Of a stretch of 64,000 bases of DNA, positions 35,606-44,370 are shown in pieces. The stretch lies in NCBI GenBank assembly GCA_036752905.1, contig DAIORT010000003.1:62001-126000 (forward strand), written 5' to 3'. The notes under the pieces are model-generated. The model was not told where the DNA came from, ran no database searches, and worked only from the letters and a program-made list of their open reading frames with translations. How positions within the stretch are numbered: position 1 is the first letter of the stretch; each line of letters begins with the position of its first letter. This stretch comes from UBA4877 sp002399345. GTDB taxonomy: Bacteria > Bacillota > Thermoanaerobacteria > Thermoanaerobacterales > UBA4877. A program made the position numbers and the translations under genes.

Positions 35606-35797
35606 TTAAGGGCGGCTGCCATGTTCATTTTGAATACTTTTTTCTGCCCTCTCTATAGCCAGCCTGACCAGGTTACCGCAGTCCCGTGAAGGTACTCCTC
35701 CCCAGCCCTCCCTGGCTACAATGTCGTCTACTCCCAACTCTCTGGCAAGCTCATACTTTAAATTGTCAGACATTACACTGTTTCTCCTTCGTGACAT
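35606..35797 (-). CDS. Alpha/beta-type small acid-soluble spore protein
   Basis: A 63-residue SASP. It carries the family core YELARELGVDDIV, with the GPR protease cleavage region after the Glu-Leu, and GNLVRLAIERAEK as the second conserved helix. These proteins coat spore DNA and protect it from UV and hydrolysis, then are degraded in germination. GGGGAGATG precedes the ATG. It is expected to be transcribed by sigma-G in the forespore; the promoter was not clear to me. A 9-bp inverted repeat (35847-35874) separates it from ypeB. Confidence 0.94.
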   Translation of the reverse strand: MSRRRNSVMSDNLKYELARELGVDDIVAREGWGGVPSRDCGNLVRLAIERAEKSIQNEHGSRP

Positions 35798-35884
35798 ATC
35801 TGACTCATCTCCCCACCAGAAAAACGGAATTTGAGGTTTCCCTCGTAATTATTGTACCCTTAAAGACAATAATTATCGGGTATA

Positions 35885-37231
35885 TTACATGGTAAGTTTG
35901 CCCTCGTCTGTCTCAATTATCTGTAGTACCTGATCCTCGTTCCCTGTTTGTGCATTTATATATACATAGTAAGTATTTCCACCATAATTTCCCATAAATT
36001 CATAGGTAAGAACCTCCTTGCCACCGGTCAGCGGTATAACGGCCAGTCTGACCTGCTCTATATTGAGATTCAGGCTGACTCTTTCTTCGGCCTGGCCTTG
36101 TGTCAGTTTAGGCTTCCCGATAGTCCTTTGCGTATGGGACATATAGTAGTTCATGGCATCAAAACCGACCACACTTCCGTCATCCAATGCCACCTTTACC
36201 TTAATGAGATCGGGGTAATATATAATGCCGTCTTTGCTATATGCATAATTTATTACGGCCGTATCATCGTATTTCATGGAATATGTAGGCACCATACCCT
36301 CATAGCCGTTTCCTTTAAGGAAATTATCCGCATAACCCGCGGCTTGTTTTACAGATATGTTTATATTGTTGACATTCCTGTTATCTATCATCCATATGAC
36401 ATGCCCGCCGATCTTGCTGACATTGAGGAAATAATCCGAATCACCTTTTTTAACCTCAAGGCCCAAACCCTGTATCGGCCCGCCCACATAGCTGTACTGG
36501 CTGACACTGTCGGCATTTTTTATACCTAGAAAACCCACTGCTTTTTTCTTTGCGCCGGCGAGATCTGTAACACTGCCGGTCACGCCCTTAGGCCGGGTCT
36601 TTTCCAGTGCCGATGAAAAGGGACCGTCATATATCAAAGTCGGCATATCCGACATATTTTTTTCTATGGCTCCAAATTTCCGGCCCACAAGTTTATCTGA
36701 AATGTAATCAAGCCTAGTTCCCGCCCTGCTTTTTAAGTCACTATATTTTACAGTCCCTGATACAAGCTCGCCATATAGCTTGTGCAGTTCCGTAGAAATA
36801 TCTCCCGTCATACCTTGAAGCTTTGTAAGGTTCTTACGATCCTCACTGGAAAATTCTATGCCCCGCGCTCTTTTTCTCTCCAGGCTGTATGAATAATCAC
36901 CTATTTGATTTAAAAGTTTGGACGTGTTTTCCACCGTTGCCGACGGTACTGGAAGCTGACCTAGGGCTTCTATCGCCGTAAAAGCCCTCCTGTGTATATC
37001 CGTAAGCGTTAAAATATCCATGTCTTCTTCCTCAGCCACCTGAAGTTTGGACAAGCCCACCTGCATATTTTCCATGTTGTCTACAAGCTGATAGAAGGCC
37101 CTGTCATATTGTCCATTGAGATAACGATAGTAAAATGTCTTCTGATTATATTGGTAGACTCCAAATATACCTAAACAAATCACTGATGCAACCATGACCA
37201 AGGTTATTATATTTTTTTTCTTAAACTTCAT
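35885..37231 (-). CDS. ypeB: Spore germination protein YpeB
   Basis: A 448-residue protein with one N-terminal membrane segment (about 8-28, ITLVMVASVICLGIFGVY) and a long helical region to about 210. The C-terminal part holds PepSY-like modules (VSKIGGHVIWMIDNRNVN, GKPKLTQGQAEERV). YpeB is needed for stability and localisation of SleB in the spore. It follows sleB with a 4-base gap. The start is placed at the ATG at 37231 behind GAGGTGATAAA, not the TTG at 37246 that overlaps sleB. Confidence 0.93.
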   Translation of the reverse strand: MKFKKKNIITLVMVASVICLGIFGVYQYNQKTFYYRYLNGQYDRAFYQLVDNMENMQVGLSKLQVAEEEDMDILTLTDIHRRAFTAIEALGQLPVPSATVENTSKLLNQIGDYSYSLERKRARGIEFSSEDRKNLTKLQGMTGDISTELHKLYGELVSGTVKYSDLKSRAGTRLDYISDKLVGRKFGAIEKNMSDMPTLIYDGPFSSALEKTRPKGVTGSVTDLAGAKKKAVGFLGIKNADSVSQYSYVGGPIQGLGLEVKKGDSDYFLNVSKIGGHVIWMIDNRNVNNINISVKQAAGYADNFLKGNGYEGMVPTYSMKYDDTAVINYAYSKDGIIYYPDLIKVKVALDDGSVVGFDAMNYYMSHTQRTIGKPKLTQGQAEERVSLNLNIEQVRLAVIPLTGGKEVLTYEFMGNYGGNTYYVYINAQTGNEDQVLQIIETDEGKLTM

Positions 37232-37235
37232 TTTA

Positions 37236-37784
37236 TCACCTCGCAAACCTATGTCGGCCTATAACGGTCAGAACCGGCCGGGCCCATATCCAGCGGCTTG
37301 TGGTCTTAGCCGGATTATAGTAATAGATCGCTCCGCCTGAAGGATCCCAGCCGCTTAAAGCGTCCTTTGCAGCCCTTACCGATTCATTATCTGGATCCAT
37401 CCACATCTGTCCCTCTGCAACCGCTGTGAAGGCACCCGGTTGATATATAACCCCGGAAATAGAATTAGAAAACTTTGAGCTTTTTACCCTGTTAAGCACC
37501 ACGGCACCTACGGCTACCTTGCCGACATATGGTTCTCCCCGGGCCTCGCCGTATATAAGATGCGCAAGTATCATGTATTCGTCCCTGTTGGATACACCCC
37601 GCGACGGGGACTCGCTGGCCGCGACTCTCTTATCGGTTTTACCAACTTTATCAGCTTTACTTATCTGTACTCCTTTACCGCCTTTAGGCCGTAAAGACAG
37701 AGAGGTACTGTACGCCGCCCCCTGGGCAAATAATGTAACAACCAGAATAGCAGTCAAAAATAAAGTCCTGTATTTTTTACGCAT
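37236..37784 (-). CDS. sleB: Spore cortex-lytic enzyme SleB
   Basis: A 182-residue exported protein with a signal peptide (about 1-25), a short basic linker of about 40 residues, and a Hydrolase_2 (SleB/RlpA-clan lytic transglycosylase) domain. Key residues are the Glu in IYGEARGE and the motif VAVGAVVLNRV. Classical SleB of Bacillus is about 305 residues because it carries a peptidoglycan-binding repeat between signal and catalytic domain; that repeat is absent here. The ypeB neighbour supports the SleB assignment over CwlJ. Confidence 0.9.
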   Translation of the reverse strand: MRKKYRTLFLTAILVVTLFAQGAAYSTSLSLRPKGGKGVQISKADKVGKTDKRVAASESPSRGVSNRDEYMILAHLIYGEARGEPYVGKVAVGAVVLNRVKSSKFSNSISGVIYQPGAFTAVAEGQMWMDPDNESVRAAKDALSGWDPSGGAIYYYNPAKTTSRWIWARPVLTVIGRHRFAR

Positions 37785-37904
37785 GGTATCCCCTTCCGTT
37801 CTTCACAGTTATACTTACATCAAATCAACGTTATCTTCTGTATAAATCAGGATTTTTATTCCTCAACAGCATATTTATATACTACCGCCGGATATCTACA
37901 TAGT

Positions 37905-37938
37905 ATAAGCGGTATAGCCCTTGTGCTATACCGCTTAT
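37905..37938 (-). repeat. 14-bp perfect inverted repeat between spoIIR and sleB
   Basis: ATAAGCGGTATAGC and GCTATACCGCTTAT flank a 6-base loop. No T run follows on the minus strand, so it is a stem-loop of uncertain role: RNA stability, a partial terminator or a protein site. Confidence 0.55.
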
Positions 37939-37975
37939 GTTGTAGAAATATGCATTTATTACCCCAACCCAATCC

Positions 37976-38791
37976 TTACTCAGGGGTTATCTTTTGGAAA
38001 GCAAGCCTTAATGAATCTGTTAATCTGCCTGCTATATCTTCAATTATTTCAACACCTTTTAATTTTACCTGAATCTCCTGCTGCGGACGGCTTGGTGCAT
38101 TACTTTGCACCTTTTCTTCAGGCTGCCGCTGAGTATTATCTGTCTTCGCCTTGCTTTGTACTTTATCCTGCGGCATTTGCTGCGCCTTATCCTGTGCGTT
38201 GTCTTTCACCTGTATCCTTTCGGTGCCGCTTGCCTTATCGGTGGATATATCCTCTATTTCTTTATCGGTAAGAACCCTGGAGAGTTCCTCCTTCACATCA
38301 TCATCGGCCTGGCCGTGAGTCACATCAATGAAACAGAGGGGAGGGAACATCACACACCACCAGTTTTTACCTTTGCCATCGCCTATCACAACGCGAAGCG
38401 CATCATAGTCTCCCTCCGGCAAGGCAATATTTCCATATGACTTAATGGGGAATTCGTACCTGCCCATGGCTACCTTGACCGGATAATCATATCCCTCGCT
38501 TTTAATTATCCTATGGGCTATACTCTTGATTTCATCCTTTTTCCCTGCAATGATCTCCTGGGCCTCCTCTTTGCTTTTAGCATTAGCCAAATAGCCACTT
38601 AAATATCCGGTAACCTCATCCTTTACCTTAAGCTTGAGCTGCTGGTCTTTAGGATCATCACTGTTGGCAATGACATGAAACCTAAGCAGTTTGCCCGATA
38701 GGTTCTTCTGCAGGCTATACTGCGGCAAAGTGTATCCCGTCAGCATCACTGCTATAATTAAACCTGACAATATCAAAGCAGTCCATTTCAT
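37976..38791 (-). CDS. spoIIR: Stage II sporulation protein R
   Basis: A 271-residue exported protein if started at the ATG at 38791 (AGGTGGGG before it). It has a signal segment (WTALILSGLIIAVMLTG), then the conserved SpoIIR domain with LRFHVIANSDDPKDQQLKL and NWWCVMFPPLCF. SpoIIR is secreted from the forespore and triggers SpoIIGA to cleave pro-sigma-E in the mother cell. Residues about 190-245 form a Gln/Lys/Asp-rich low-complexity insert before the C-terminal helix, longer than usual. Confidence 0.94.
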   Translation of the reverse strand: MKWTALILSGLIIAVMLTGYTLPQYSLQKNLSGKLLRFHVIANSDDPKDQQLKLKVKDEVTGYLSGYLANAKSKEEAQEIIAGKKDEIKSIAHRIIKSEGYDYPVKVAMGRYEFPIKSYGNIALPEGDYDALRVVIGDGKGKNWWCVMFPPLCFIDVTHGQADDDVKEELSRVLTDKEIEDISTDKASGTERIQVKDNAQDKAQQMPQDKVQSKAKTDNTQRQPEEKVQSNAPSRPQQEIQVKLKGVEIIEDIAGRLTDSLRLAFQKITPE

Positions 38792-38867
38792 ACAAAAACC
38801 CCACCTTTCTTCGTTATTAAGAATTATTAACAATAGGTAGGGTTTTTATACATTTCTTGAATTTTTC

Positions 38868-39596
38868 TTATGCAAGTATAACTTTAGCCATAATAAGATC
38901 TTCCGGCTTATCAACATCATTACCTATCTCGGCATAATCCGATATTATCGCCTTGGCTGTTATATCAAGCATGCCGCAAACCTTATTCTCAATCATTTCA
39001 ATTGAAAGATATTTGAATAAAAATGCAAATATAAGGCCGGGCCCAAACAGGAAAGCAATCTTAGCCGGATTTTTTCTGTTATCGACAACATAGTTAAGAA
39101 CCGTCATACACCTGTCAACAATCGATGGATTCACATAAAAAATATTTCCTCCCGTAAAGGTCCCGTCTCTCAATGTCACATACGTCCTCTTGGCCCCCGG
39201 AAACTTCCTTTCGCAGTTATCCCTTGTGATTATCGGATAGCAGAAATCTGCACCTATCCACTCGGACTTACCTATAAAATCCTTTATTGCGTCAGAGGTT
39301 ATGTACGGTATATCGCCCGTCATTATAATAATCCTACGATCATCTGCAAACCAGTTTATACCTTTTATAATGTTGCTAAGTATATCGGGGGCTCCCGGCG
39401 TAAATTCCAATCCCCGCGCATCGCAAAATTCACTGGTTTCCATGTTTCCCACAACAAGTATTTTATCTACGATGCCGGTACTCTTAGCTGCATCCACCAC
39501 ATATGAAAGCATAGGCCTGCCGTTTATATCAACTAAAGCCTTGCCGGGTATCTTTTCCGTCTCATTGTTCCCCGCTAAAATCACAGCATTTATCAT
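38868..39596 (-). CDS. MobA-like nucleotidyltransferase
   Basis: A 242-residue NTP-transferase of the GT-A fold. AVILAGNNETEKIPGKAL is the nucleotide-binding start and ITGDIPYI-type acidic residues (MTGDIPY) follow near 95 for the metal. The C-terminal part is helical with a hydrophobic stretch (IAFLFGPGLIFAFLFKYL). It could transfer a nucleotide to a sugar phosphate or cofactor. It sits between ispE and spoIIR in the same orientation, an arrangement seen in Clostridia. The substrate is not deducible. Confidence 0.82.
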   Translation of the reverse strand: MINAVILAGNNETEKIPGKALVDINGRPMLSYVVDAAKSTGIVDKILVVGNMETSEFCDARGLEFTPGAPDILSNIIKGINWFADDRRIIIMTGDIPYITSDAIKDFIGKSEWIGADFCYPIITRDNCERKFPGAKRTYVTLRDGTFTGGNIFYVNPSIVDRCMTVLNYVVDNRKNPAKIAFLFGPGLIFAFLFKYLSIEMIENKVCGMLDITAKAIISDYAEIGNDVDKPEDLIMAKVILA

Positions 39597-39646
39597 ATTA
39601 AACCACCTTTAATATCAATTTTTGCAAAGAAAAGCATAAAAGACAA

Positions 39647-40459
39647 CTATATAGTCTTGGTATAATAAACGAAAGAATATTTATATTGAAGTGCTTCATA
39701 TGCATTTATCAAAACTTTCTGTTCATTGAATATACCAAAAACCGCCGAGCCGCTACCGGTCATCATAGCCTTGACCGCTCCCAGCTCATAAAGCTCTTTC
39801 TTTATATTTGCCAGGGAGGGCACAATCTTAAAGGCAGCTTTTTCCATCACATTCACCATTTCATCCGTATTAAGGCAGGGACAGCTTCTTAAGAATTTTT
39901 TAACGTCCCCGTGATTATAATCCATGTCATCCAGCACACGGTATATCTTTTTTGTAGAAACTGAAGCCTTCGGCTTTACAATAATAAGACTTAAATGCAT
40001 AGGCTTTAGATACGTAAGCACCTCGCCTCTGCCCTCAGCCAGTGCCATACCTCCCCGGATAAAGAAAGGAACATCGCTGCCCAGCTTTGAAGCAATACGC
40101 ATTAAGTCCTCATCGGTCTTATTGAGATGCCATAGCCTGTTTAAACCTACCAAGGTACGGGCTGCATCAGAGCTACCGCCCCCCATGCCCGATCCGATCG
40201 GAATGTGTTTTTTAATCCGTATATAAGCACCGAGGTCACGCCTACCTCCCCGAAGTAAACGCGCCGCCTTATAAGACAAGTTAAATTCCGCGGGAACACC
40301 GGCCATGTCCACTTTTATAAACCGCGGCAACGGTTTCATGTATATCATATCATGAAGGCCGACGGTGTGCATTACTGTTATTATATTATGATATCCATCC
40401 TTCCTCCCGTTTAATACGTCAAGGAAGAGATTTATTTTCGCATATGCCTTTAAAAACAT
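39647..40459 (-). CDS. ispE: 4-diphosphocytidyl-2-C-methyl-D-erythritol kinase
   Basis: A 270-residue GHMP kinase. It has AYAKINLFLDVL at the start (catalytic Lys and substrate site), the ATP loop PIGSGMGGGSSDAA near 87-100, and the C-terminal MMTGSGSAVFGIF. It phosphorylates CDP-methylerythritol in the MEP route to isoprenoids. AAAGAGGTAACAA precedes the ATG. It is separated from the peptide-binding lipoprotein gene upstream by two stem-loops. Confidence 0.95.
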   Translation of the reverse strand: MFLKAYAKINLFLDVLNGRKDGYHNIITVMHTVGLHDMIYMKPLPRFIKVDMAGVPAEFNLSYKAARLLRGGRRDLGAYIRIKKHIPIGSGMGGGSSDAARTLVGLNRLWHLNKTDEDLMRIASKLGSDVPFFIRGGMALAEGRGEVLTYLKPMHLSLIIVKPKASVSTKKIYRVLDDMDYNHGDVKKFLRSCPCLNTDEMVNVMEKAAFKIVPSLANIKKELYELGAVKAMMTGSGSAVFGIFNEQKVLINAYEALQYKYSFVYYTKTI

Positions 40460-40538
40460 TTGTTACCTCTTTAATAGTAAAATTTGCTGCATATGCTACA
40501 TATTATAATCTTATAAAGGTTTTATGTAAATAGAATAA

Positions 40539-40593
40539 GGCCGGCAAAATTATACCGGCCTACAAAAATGCCGCCCGATAATTAACAGGCGGC
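40539..40593 (-). terminator. Two tandem stem-loops after the upstream binding-protein gene
   Basis: GGCCGG/CCGGCC (40539-40560) and GCCGCC/GGCGGC (40570-40593). The second is followed on the minus strand by TTTTTG and is a good terminator. The first may back it up. Confidence 0.75.
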
Positions 40594-40613
40594 ACACTCT
40601 ACCTTATTCAGAC

Positions 40614-42239
40614 TTATTTTTTATAATATGCATGGTGAAAATAGACATCTCCCAGAGGATCCACCATATATCCCTGCAGTTTTGGATCTACTATTGCATA
40701 ATTGATATTAAAATAAATAGACAGCACCGGTGCATCGTCCATAAGTATATCTTCAGCCTTATGGAGATAACTCATCCTCTCGCCGGATGAGGCGGCTGTC
40801 TTGGATTTTCTTACAGCTTCATCAAACTGCTTGTTGGAATACTGTGCATCGTTATTGCCCATGCCTGTTTGCATCATATCCAAAAAACTCATAGGGTCTA
40901 TATAATCGGATACCCAACCCCATCTTGCTATCTGATAATCATGGGTCTGCCTCCTGGTTGCCATGAAAACCTGCCATTCCTGGCTGGACAACTTAATCCT
41001 CACTCCCAGGTTTTGCTTCCACATTTCCTGTACTGCCTCTGCCATGGCCTTGTGGCTTTCATTGGTATCATACAGTAGTGTTATTTCGGGCAGTCCCTTA
41101 CCGTTTGCATAACCTGCCTCGGCCAATAGTTTCCTTGCTTCTTCCACATGGGCCTCCTGCGGGTCAAAGTAATCACCCCTTGTCTTACGAAAGTCCTTAT
41201 CTGGATCTGCATCGGGTATCCCGTATGGCACCCATGCCGCCGCAAGCTTTTCATCTCCTTTAACCACCTGTTCCACCAGGGCTTTCCTGTCGATAGCCAG
41301 TGAAAATGCCTTCCTTACCTTGGGATTGTCAAAGGGCGCCTTCTTCGTATTAAACACATAGGCTTCCGTAGAAAGAAGCGGGTATTCCTTTAATACACCC
41401 TTCTTTTTCAATCTTTCAAGATCCGTAGTCGGCGGATTGTCACCATAATCCAAAGAACCCGATTCAAACGATGAAAGCTCGGTGGTCGGCTCTGTAATCA
41501 TTGTAAATACCAACTTATCGGGTTTAATGTTAGTGGCATCCCAATAGTTTTCATTTTTTACAAATACCACAGAGTCATTATGGTTCCATGCCGCCATCTT
41601 AAAAGCACCGTTTCCGATATATGTGTCCGGCTTTTGTGTCCAATTCTCAGGATGGGCCTCCACTATATCCTTTCTCACCGGCATGTATGTCATGAATGCA
41701 AACAGCTCCATCATAAAAGGAGTAGGATTTTCCAAGGTAACCTTCAGTGTCTTGTCACCAATAACCTTGATACCGAGGTCCTCCTCTTTTGCTTTGCCCA
41801 TATTGTAATTCTCACCGTTCTTAATGAAATACAACTGGTATGCATAGCTAGATGCAGTCTCCGGATTTAATACCCTCTCCCATGAATAAGCAAAATCCTC
41901 TGCCGTTACGGGTTTCCCATCTGACCACTCGGCATCCCTCAGATGAAACGTAATAGTGCGCCCATCCTTGGATGTCTCCCAGCTCTTTGCAACCCCCGGC
42001 TGTGCCTTGGAATTTTTGTCTAATTTAGTGAGTCCTTCAAAATTATGAAGGATGACCTCAGTTCCTGTACCACTGTCTAAAGCCGGATCAATTGTCTGGG
42101 GTTCGGATTTCATGTTATATCGGATGACAGTCTCCTTAGCCTTCCCTTGGTCTTTTGTATACTGCTGTCCGGTGCCGCAGCCTGCAGCCACTGACATTAT
42201 CAACAGGATGGCCAGGCCGACACTTAAAAACTTTTTCAT
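40614..42239 (-). CDS. Oligopeptide-type ABC transporter substrate-binding lipoprotein (copy 1)
   Basis: A 541-residue family 5 solute-binding protein. It has a lipobox SVAAGCG, then EPQTIDPALDSGTGTEV, AEDFAYSWERVLNPETAS and AFSLAIDRKALV, all OppA-family landmarks. It captures peptides outside the membrane for an ABC importer. No permease or ATPase gene is near, so it is an orphan. I start at the ATG at 42239 (AAGGAAG 9 bases before) rather than 42266. It closely resembles the second copy at 46744-48378. Confidence 0.92.
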   Translation of the reverse strand: MKKFLSVGLAILLIMSVAAGCGTGQQYTKDQGKAKETVIRYNMKSEPQTIDPALDSGTGTEVILHNFEGLTKLDKNSKAQPGVAKSWETSKDGRTITFHLRDAEWSDGKPVTAEDFAYSWERVLNPETASSYAYQLYFIKNGENYNMGKAKEEDLGIKVIGDKTLKVTLENPTPFMMELFAFMTYMPVRKDIVEAHPENWTQKPDTYIGNGAFKMAAWNHNDSVVFVKNENYWDATNIKPDKLVFTMITEPTTELSSFESGSLDYGDNPPTTDLERLKKKGVLKEYPLLSTEAYVFNTKKAPFDNPKVRKAFSLAIDRKALVEQVVKGDEKLAAAWVPYGIPDADPDKDFRKTRGDYFDPQEAHVEEARKLLAEAGYANGKGLPEITLLYDTNESHKAMAEAVQEMWKQNLGVRIKLSSQEWQVFMATRRQTHDYQIARWGWVSDYIDPMSFLDMMQTGMGNNDAQYSNKQFDEAVRKSKTAASSGERMSYLHKAEDILMDDAPVLSIYFNINYAIVDPKLQGYMVDPLGDVYFHHAYYKK

Positions 42240-42313
42240 TTGTCTACTTCCTTTCCTCCTTTCCAAATCTTACAATAAAAGTCTTACTTATGCAATAAAA
42301 AAATTTAATTTTT

Positions 42314-43843
42314 TTAATCTTTTTTGCATTCTTTTACTATTATAAGCTTATCTCCCGCTTCCAGCTTATCCTCAGTCAGTTCATTGACATCCATTATCCT
42401 CTGCGCAGTGGTTCTGTATTTCTTTGCCACATCCCATAATGTTTCATCCTTATCAATCACACAAACCGTTATGCTAGGCATATCTGGAACCGTTTCATCC
42501 TCCGATTCCGTGACCGCCGATATATATGAAATCTCATTCTTACGGTATGCTTTCACATTGCAATCTATAGTACAACGCACATCCAGGGAATTACCATTTA
42601 ACGAAGACGTTATTTCTGAAAGCGCAAACTCTGCAAAGATGTCGTCATCCTCCTTAATCTCATTCGCATCGACGACATGCCTGAATGGAATTTCCTCTAG
42701 ACTGAATTTCACGCCTGATTCACTTTTGTAATATACGCTTATGGGAAGTACACCGTCTATGTATATCTTTCCGTCTGATATCTCATGCTCTCCCGGCTGG
42801 GCCTGGCCTTTTATAAGCAGTATATCCTGCACATCGTCCGGCAGATCAACGGTTTCATTAAGATCGAGCTGCGTGTCAGAATCATATATCTGGCTTAATC
42901 CGGTAAAACTTTCCTTTTCCTCCTCTAAGTTGCTGCTTATAGAATAAACATCCTTTATCACCGTCTTCTCATCATCCTCATATAATTTCACACCTACATC
43001 CAGCACAGCCTCTATGCCGATGGTAGAGTTATCTTTTTGCTCTGCATTGACCTCCTCGACTGTGCATTTTATCTCAGGATACATAGTAACCTGGGCATCG
43101 GCAATATCCACAAAATGGGAAAAACTGATATCGGTATTATAGCTGTCATACTCCGGCTCTTCAGTGTCCTTCATATAAATAACATCCACATTCAAAGTTC
43201 CTTCCACAAGAACCTTGTCGTCTGATATCTGCGGCTCAACCTTGGTAACGGCGGCCGATGCATACAGAACATCCCGTATATTTACATCCTCATCCTCTTC
43301 CGGTGCTATATCCTCTCTTACAATCGTCTCCGACGAACCTTCATCCGCCATAAATTTCACCTTGATATCCTCGTTCCTGGTTATGGCATCCTCCATGTCA
43401 ATGGCTGTAACAGCCTCGGCCTCTTCCCTTTTATTCAAAAATATATCCAAGTTTATCATGTGTTTAACTTGCAATTTCCTACTGTTTAATACATCGCAGT
43501 CGGTGTGTTCAACATATCCCTTTATGTCCACACTCGAATCATCCTCCGCGTTTGCAGCATCAAAATAATGGCTAAACTCCTTTACCGCAGTCATGCCTGC
43601 AACAGGACTATCAGCCTCAGGCGTTGCATATAAAATGTGTGAAAGTATCCTACCTTCCACAAGTATCCTGCCTGACGTAATCTCACTGCCATCGATTATA
43701 AGCTCGGAATCACTCCCTATAATCTCATCCGCATCAGGTTTCACATCAGGTATAAGTATATCGCCGGTAACCATTGTCTTGGTACTCAGCCTCTTTATCA
43801 AACTATCGAAGTTAACCATGTCCTTTATAATATCTATAGACAT
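42314..43843 (-). CDS. SPOCS/LysM spore-coat morphogenetic protein (SipL-like)
   Basis: A 509-residue protein made of repeated SPOCS (DUF3794) beta domains. Recurring phrases include VLVEGTLNVDVIYM, GRILVEGRILSHILYA and IYIDGVLPISVYY. It ends in a LysM module (about 457-505, VIDKDETLWDVAKKYRTT). This layout matches SipL of Clostridioides difficile, which tethers the SpoIVA coat layer. The sequence supports the family; SipL function is by analogy. GGGAGGGAATTATT precedes the ATG. Confidence 0.86.
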   Translation of the reverse strand: MSIDIIKDMVNFDSLIKRLSTKTMVTGDILIPDVKPDADEIIGSDSELIIDGSEITSGRILVEGRILSHILYATPEADSPVAGMTAVKEFSHYFDAANAEDDSSVDIKGYVEHTDCDVLNSRKLQVKHMINLDIFLNKREEAEAVTAIDMEDAITRNEDIKVKFMADEGSSETIVREDIAPEEDEDVNIRDVLYASAAVTKVEPQISDDKVLVEGTLNVDVIYMKDTEEPEYDSYNTDISFSHFVDIADAQVTMYPEIKCTVEEVNAEQKDNSTIGIEAVLDVGVKLYEDDEKTVIKDVYSISSNLEEEKESFTGLSQIYDSDTQLDLNETVDLPDDVQDILLIKGQAQPGEHEISDGKIYIDGVLPISVYYKSESGVKFSLEEIPFRHVVDANEIKEDDDIFAEFALSEITSSLNGNSLDVRCTIDCNVKAYRKNEISYISAVTESEDETVPDMPSITVCVIDKDETLWDVAKKYRTTAQRIMDVNELTEDKLEAGDKLIIVKECKKD

Positions 43844-43920
43844 AATAATTCCCTCCCACGTATTACTAATTAATATATAAATATAATACTTGGACGGAAA
43901 TTATGATTAAAAAAAATAAA

Positions 43921-43942
43921 AAACCGAGATTAATCTCGGTTT
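43921..43942 (-). terminator. Terminator after veg
   Basis: AAACCGAGAT-TA-ATCTCGGTTT perfect stem followed on the minus strand by TTTATTTTTTTT. Confidence 0.9.
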
Positions 43943-43960
43943 TTTATATACACTTCCGAT

Positions 43961-44212
43961 TTAATTTGTTACCTTGTTACATAAGCTGAGCTCTACAGTT
44001 TCAGTTAAAATGTCGGAGTAGCTATAAGAAAGATGCCTGACGGAGTTATCCATATCAACTTTCACTATAAATATACTAGGGTAGGTCTCTTCAATGACAC
44101 CCTCTTTGATTATGGTTTTCTTCCGTCCTCCGTTAGTCTTAAGTCTGACCTTCTCGCCGATATGCCTGTCGATTACCTGCTTAATCTCAACCAGGGTATT
44201 TTTATCGGACAA
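43961..44212 (-). CDS. veg: Veg protein
   Basis: An 83-residue Veg-family protein: NTLVEIKQVIDRHIGEKV, LKTNGGRKKTI, ETYPSIFIVKV and SYSYSDILTETVEL are all recognisable against Bacillus Veg. I start at the TTG at 44212 behind AGAGGGGTGG. A longer ATG frame from 44254 is excluded because that ATG lies upstream of the predicted transcription start. Veg influences biofilm-matrix gene expression and spore outgrowth in Bacillus. The mechanism is not known in Clostridia. Confidence 0.92.
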   Translation of the reverse strand: MSDKNTLVEIKQVIDRHIGEKVRLKTNGGRKKTIIKEGVIEETYPSIFIVKVDMDNSVRHLSYSYSDILTETVELSLCNKVTN

Positions 44213-44242
44213 ATATACCACCCCTCTACATATCTTATAATG

Positions 44243-44271
44243 ATTGTAGCACATTTAGCGGTAATTGTCAA
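44243..44271 (-). promoter_or_regulatory. veg promoter (consensus sigma-A)
   Basis: On the minus strand TTGACA (44266-44271), 17-base spacer, TACAAT (44243-44248). This is the near-perfect promoter for which veg is known in Bacillus. It predicts transcription from about 44236. Confidence 0.9.
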
Positions 44272-44370
44272 ATTAAATATTATATACCCTTCTATAAGAC
44301 TTGTCAAACATAATTTATCCAATATTTTCTGTCCCGGCGCATATAAATATGCTTAAGCTTTGATTATCTT

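Noticed and set aside
44213..44254. Longer veg frame from ATG at 44254
   Set aside because: The consensus veg promoter places the transcript start downstream of this ATG.
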